Translations under genes and position numbers: made by a program
Shown: positions 5,260 to 6,263 of the stretch, piece after piece
Layout of the letters: each line of letters begins with the position of its first letter
Position numbering within the stretch: position 1 is the stretch's first letter
Source of the DNA: Pseudomonadota bacterium
GTDB taxonomy: Bacteria; Pseudomonadota; Gammaproteobacteria; Steroidobacterales; Steroidobacteraceae
DNA: 6,263 bases
Assembly (NCBI GenBank): GCA_021780395.1
Contig: JAJXYU010000257.1
Coordinates: 1-6,263, forward strand
Direction: 5' to 3'
The notes under the pieces: model-generated
The model's database searches: none
Told to the model about the DNA's origin: nothing
Seen by the model: only the letters and a program-made list of their open reading frames with translations

Positions 5260-6061
5260 GGTCCGCATCGTGACCGCGCTGATCCTCGGTGGCCTGCTCC
5301 TCGTGGTGCTGTTCGTGCTGCCGCCGGCGGCGACGCGCGCGGCGTTCGGCCTCGCGTTCGTCGGCGGGGCCTGGGAGTGGGCGGGTTTCGGCGGCTGGCG
5401 CGCGCCGGCGGCGCGCGCGGGATATTCGCTCGCGGTCGGCGTGCTGCTCGCGCTCGGCTGGCGCTACAGCGCCTCGCCCGCGCACCTGCGCACGCTCCTC
5501 ACGGCCGCGTGCGCGTGGTGGATCCTCGCGTTCCTCTGGCTCTCGCTCGCGCCGGACCGGCAGAAGCCGATCCTCGCGCTGCTGTGCGGATTTGCGGTGC
5601 TGGTGCCGGCGTTCGTCGCGCTCGCCCGCCTCGCGGCGGCGCAGGGTGTGGTCTCGGGCCCGGCCGCGGTGCTGTGGCTCTTGTTGCTGGTGTTCGGCGC
5701 CGACATCGGGGCGTTCTTCGCCGGCAGGCAGTTCGGCCGGCTGAAGCTCGCGCCGCGGGTGAGCCCGAGCAAGACCTGGGAAGGCCTCGTCGGCGGGATG
5801 CTCGCGGTCGCGGGCGTCGCGGGCGCTGCGGCGGTCGCGTTCCGGCAGCCCGTGGTCGCCGCGGTCGGCTTCGGCTGCGCGGTCGGGCTCTACTCGGTCG
5901 TCGGCGACCTGACCGAGAGCATGTTCAAGCGGGCCGCGGGCCTCAAGGACAGCAGTGCGTTGCTGCCGGGCCATGGCGGGATCCTCGACCGCATCGACAG
6001 CGTGTCCGCGGCGGCCCCGCTGTTCGCGCTCGGGGTGTTCGGCGCGAGGTTGCTCGCGTGA
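5252..6061 (+). CDS. cdsA: Phosphatidate cytidylyltransferase (CDP-diglyceride synthase)
   Basis: CdsA is an inner-membrane enzyme that makes CDP-diacylglycerol from phosphatidate and CTP, the branch point for all phospholipids. The 269 residues are mostly hydrophobic, with several membrane helices: about 6-24, 30-46, 57-70, 82-99, 106-130, 138-157, 179-197 and 200-216. The motif after [12 protein letters not shown] (147-158) includes SPSKTWEG at 171-178. The family signature (S-x-F-K-R-x4-K-D-x-S-x2-L-P-x-H-G-G-x2-D-R-x-D) is complete from S223 to D249. There is no good SD; the ATG lies inside the last codons of uppS, so translation is probably coupled. UppS and CdsA both serve envelope lipid synthesis. 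The stop overlaps the dxr start by four bases. The N-terminal part is more Ala/Leu-rich and less conserved, as is usual in the family. Confidence 0.96.
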   Translation: MLKVRIVTALILGGLLLVVLFVLPPAATRAAFGLAFVGGAWEWAGFGGWRAPAARAGYSLAVGVLLALGWRYSASPAHLRTLLTAACAWWILAFLWLSLAPDRQKPILALLCGFAVLVPAFVALARLAAAQGVVSGPAAVLWLLLLVFGADIGAFFAGRQFGRLKLAPRVSPSKTWEGLVGGMLAVAGVAGAAAVAFRQPVVAAVGFGCAVGLYSVVGDLTESMFKRAAGLKDSSALLPGHGGILDRIDSVSAAAPLFALGVFGARLLA

Positions 6062-6263
6062 GCGCGGTGCGCGGCGTCGCGATCCTCGGGTCGACCGGGA
6101 GCATCGGCGTGAGCACGCTCGACGTGATCGCGCGCCACCCGGATCGCTACCGGGTGCGCGCGCTGGTCGCCCGATCGAGCTGGCGCAAGATCGTCGAGCA
6201 GGCGCTCGCGTGCCGGCCCGACGTCGTGATCCTCACCGAATCCGCGGCGGCGGCGCAGGCGCG
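6058..6263 (+). CDS. dxr: 1-deoxy-D-xylulose 5-phosphate reductoisomerase, N-terminal fragment (runs off the right edge)
   Basis: Sixty-eight codons are present from a GTG at 6058. The product begins [20 protein letters not shown], where GSTGSIG is the NADPH-binding loop of DXR and aligns with E. coli [20 protein letters not shown]. The following residues [18 protein letters not shown] match LDVVRHNPEHFRVVALVA. DXR converts DXP to MEP, the committed step of the non-mevalonate isoprenoid pathway that feeds UppS, encoded two genes upstream. The metal- and substrate-binding parts lie outside the window. The GTG overlaps the cdsA TGA as GTGA, implying coupled translation, and no other start nearby fits the homology. 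The position after cdsA is the Pseudomonas/Xanthomonas arrangement. Confidence 0.95.
   Translation, partial: MSAVRGVAILGSTGSIGVSTLDVIARHPDRYRVRALVARSSWRKIVEQALACRPDVVILTESAAAAQA

Noticed and set aside
3840..5268. Long minus-strand open frames of 349 and 282 codons opposite frr and uppS
   Set aside because: Both are antisense to genes with complete conserved motifs and have low-complexity, Arg- and Ala-rich products; they are shadow frames.
1..6263. Search for a mobile element, CRISPR array, tRNA or undescribed multi-gene system
   Set aside because: All coding space is taken by known conserved genes in a known order, there are no spaced repeat arrays or inverted terminal repeats, and base composition looks even. 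The window is an ordinary housekeeping locus; only the regulatory and tail features above are of interest.

Overview
The window is a GC-rich (about 70% by eye), gene-dense bacterial chromosome segment carrying the conserved translation and cell-envelope cluster of Gammaproteobacteria. Two divergent gene sets leave one intergenic region at about 981-1193. Leftward: map (type I methionine aminopeptidase), then the first 59 codons of glnD (PII uridylyltransferase). Rightward: rpsB (S2), tsf (EF-Ts), pyrH (UMP kinase), frr (ribosome recycling factor), uppS (undecaprenyl diphosphate synthase), cdsA (phosphatidate cytidylyltransferase) and the first 68 codons of dxr (DXP reductoisomerase). The order frr-uppS-cdsA-dxr is that of Pseudomonas and Xanthomonas relatives; in E. 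coli dxr comes directly after frr. Together with the high GC and a stretch of PyrH that resembles what I recall of Xanthomonas PyrH, this suggests a Xanthomonadales-like or neighbouring gammaproteobacterium. That placement is inference.

Region by region: 1-177 is glnD (partial, minus) and 174-980 is map (minus), joined by a 4-base GTGA overlap. Positions 981-1193 hold overlapping divergent promoter candidates and a long structured leader in front of rpsB, in the place where E. coli has the S2 autoregulatory leader (t44/tff RNA). Positions 1194-3071 are rpsB-tsf with a 21-base gap. Positions 3072-3184 hold two strong GC hairpins and a -10-like box just before pyrH. From 3185 to the end, pyrH to dxr are tightly packed: pyrH/frr overlap by 11 bases, uppS/cdsA by 8 and cdsA/dxr by 4, which suggests one translationally coupled operon.

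The genes share growth-linked roles. S2, EF-Ts and RRF serve ribosome structure, elongation and recycling. Map removes the initiator methionine. PyrH makes UDP for RNA and for envelope sugar nucleotides. Dxr starts isoprenoid precursor synthesis in the MEP pathway, UppS uses those precursors to make the C55 lipid carrier for peptidoglycan, and CdsA makes CDP-diacylglycerol for phospholipids. GlnD is the nitrogen sensor.

I found no mobile element, CRISPR array, tRNA, rRNA or unknown gene system, and every substantial stretch is assigned. The points worth a second look are an S2 protein with a C-terminal tail of about 90 residues, the rpsB leader folding (two convincing long-range stems and a 12-base direct repeat), the overlapping divergent promoters, and the hairpins with a near-leaderless promoter candidate before pyrH.
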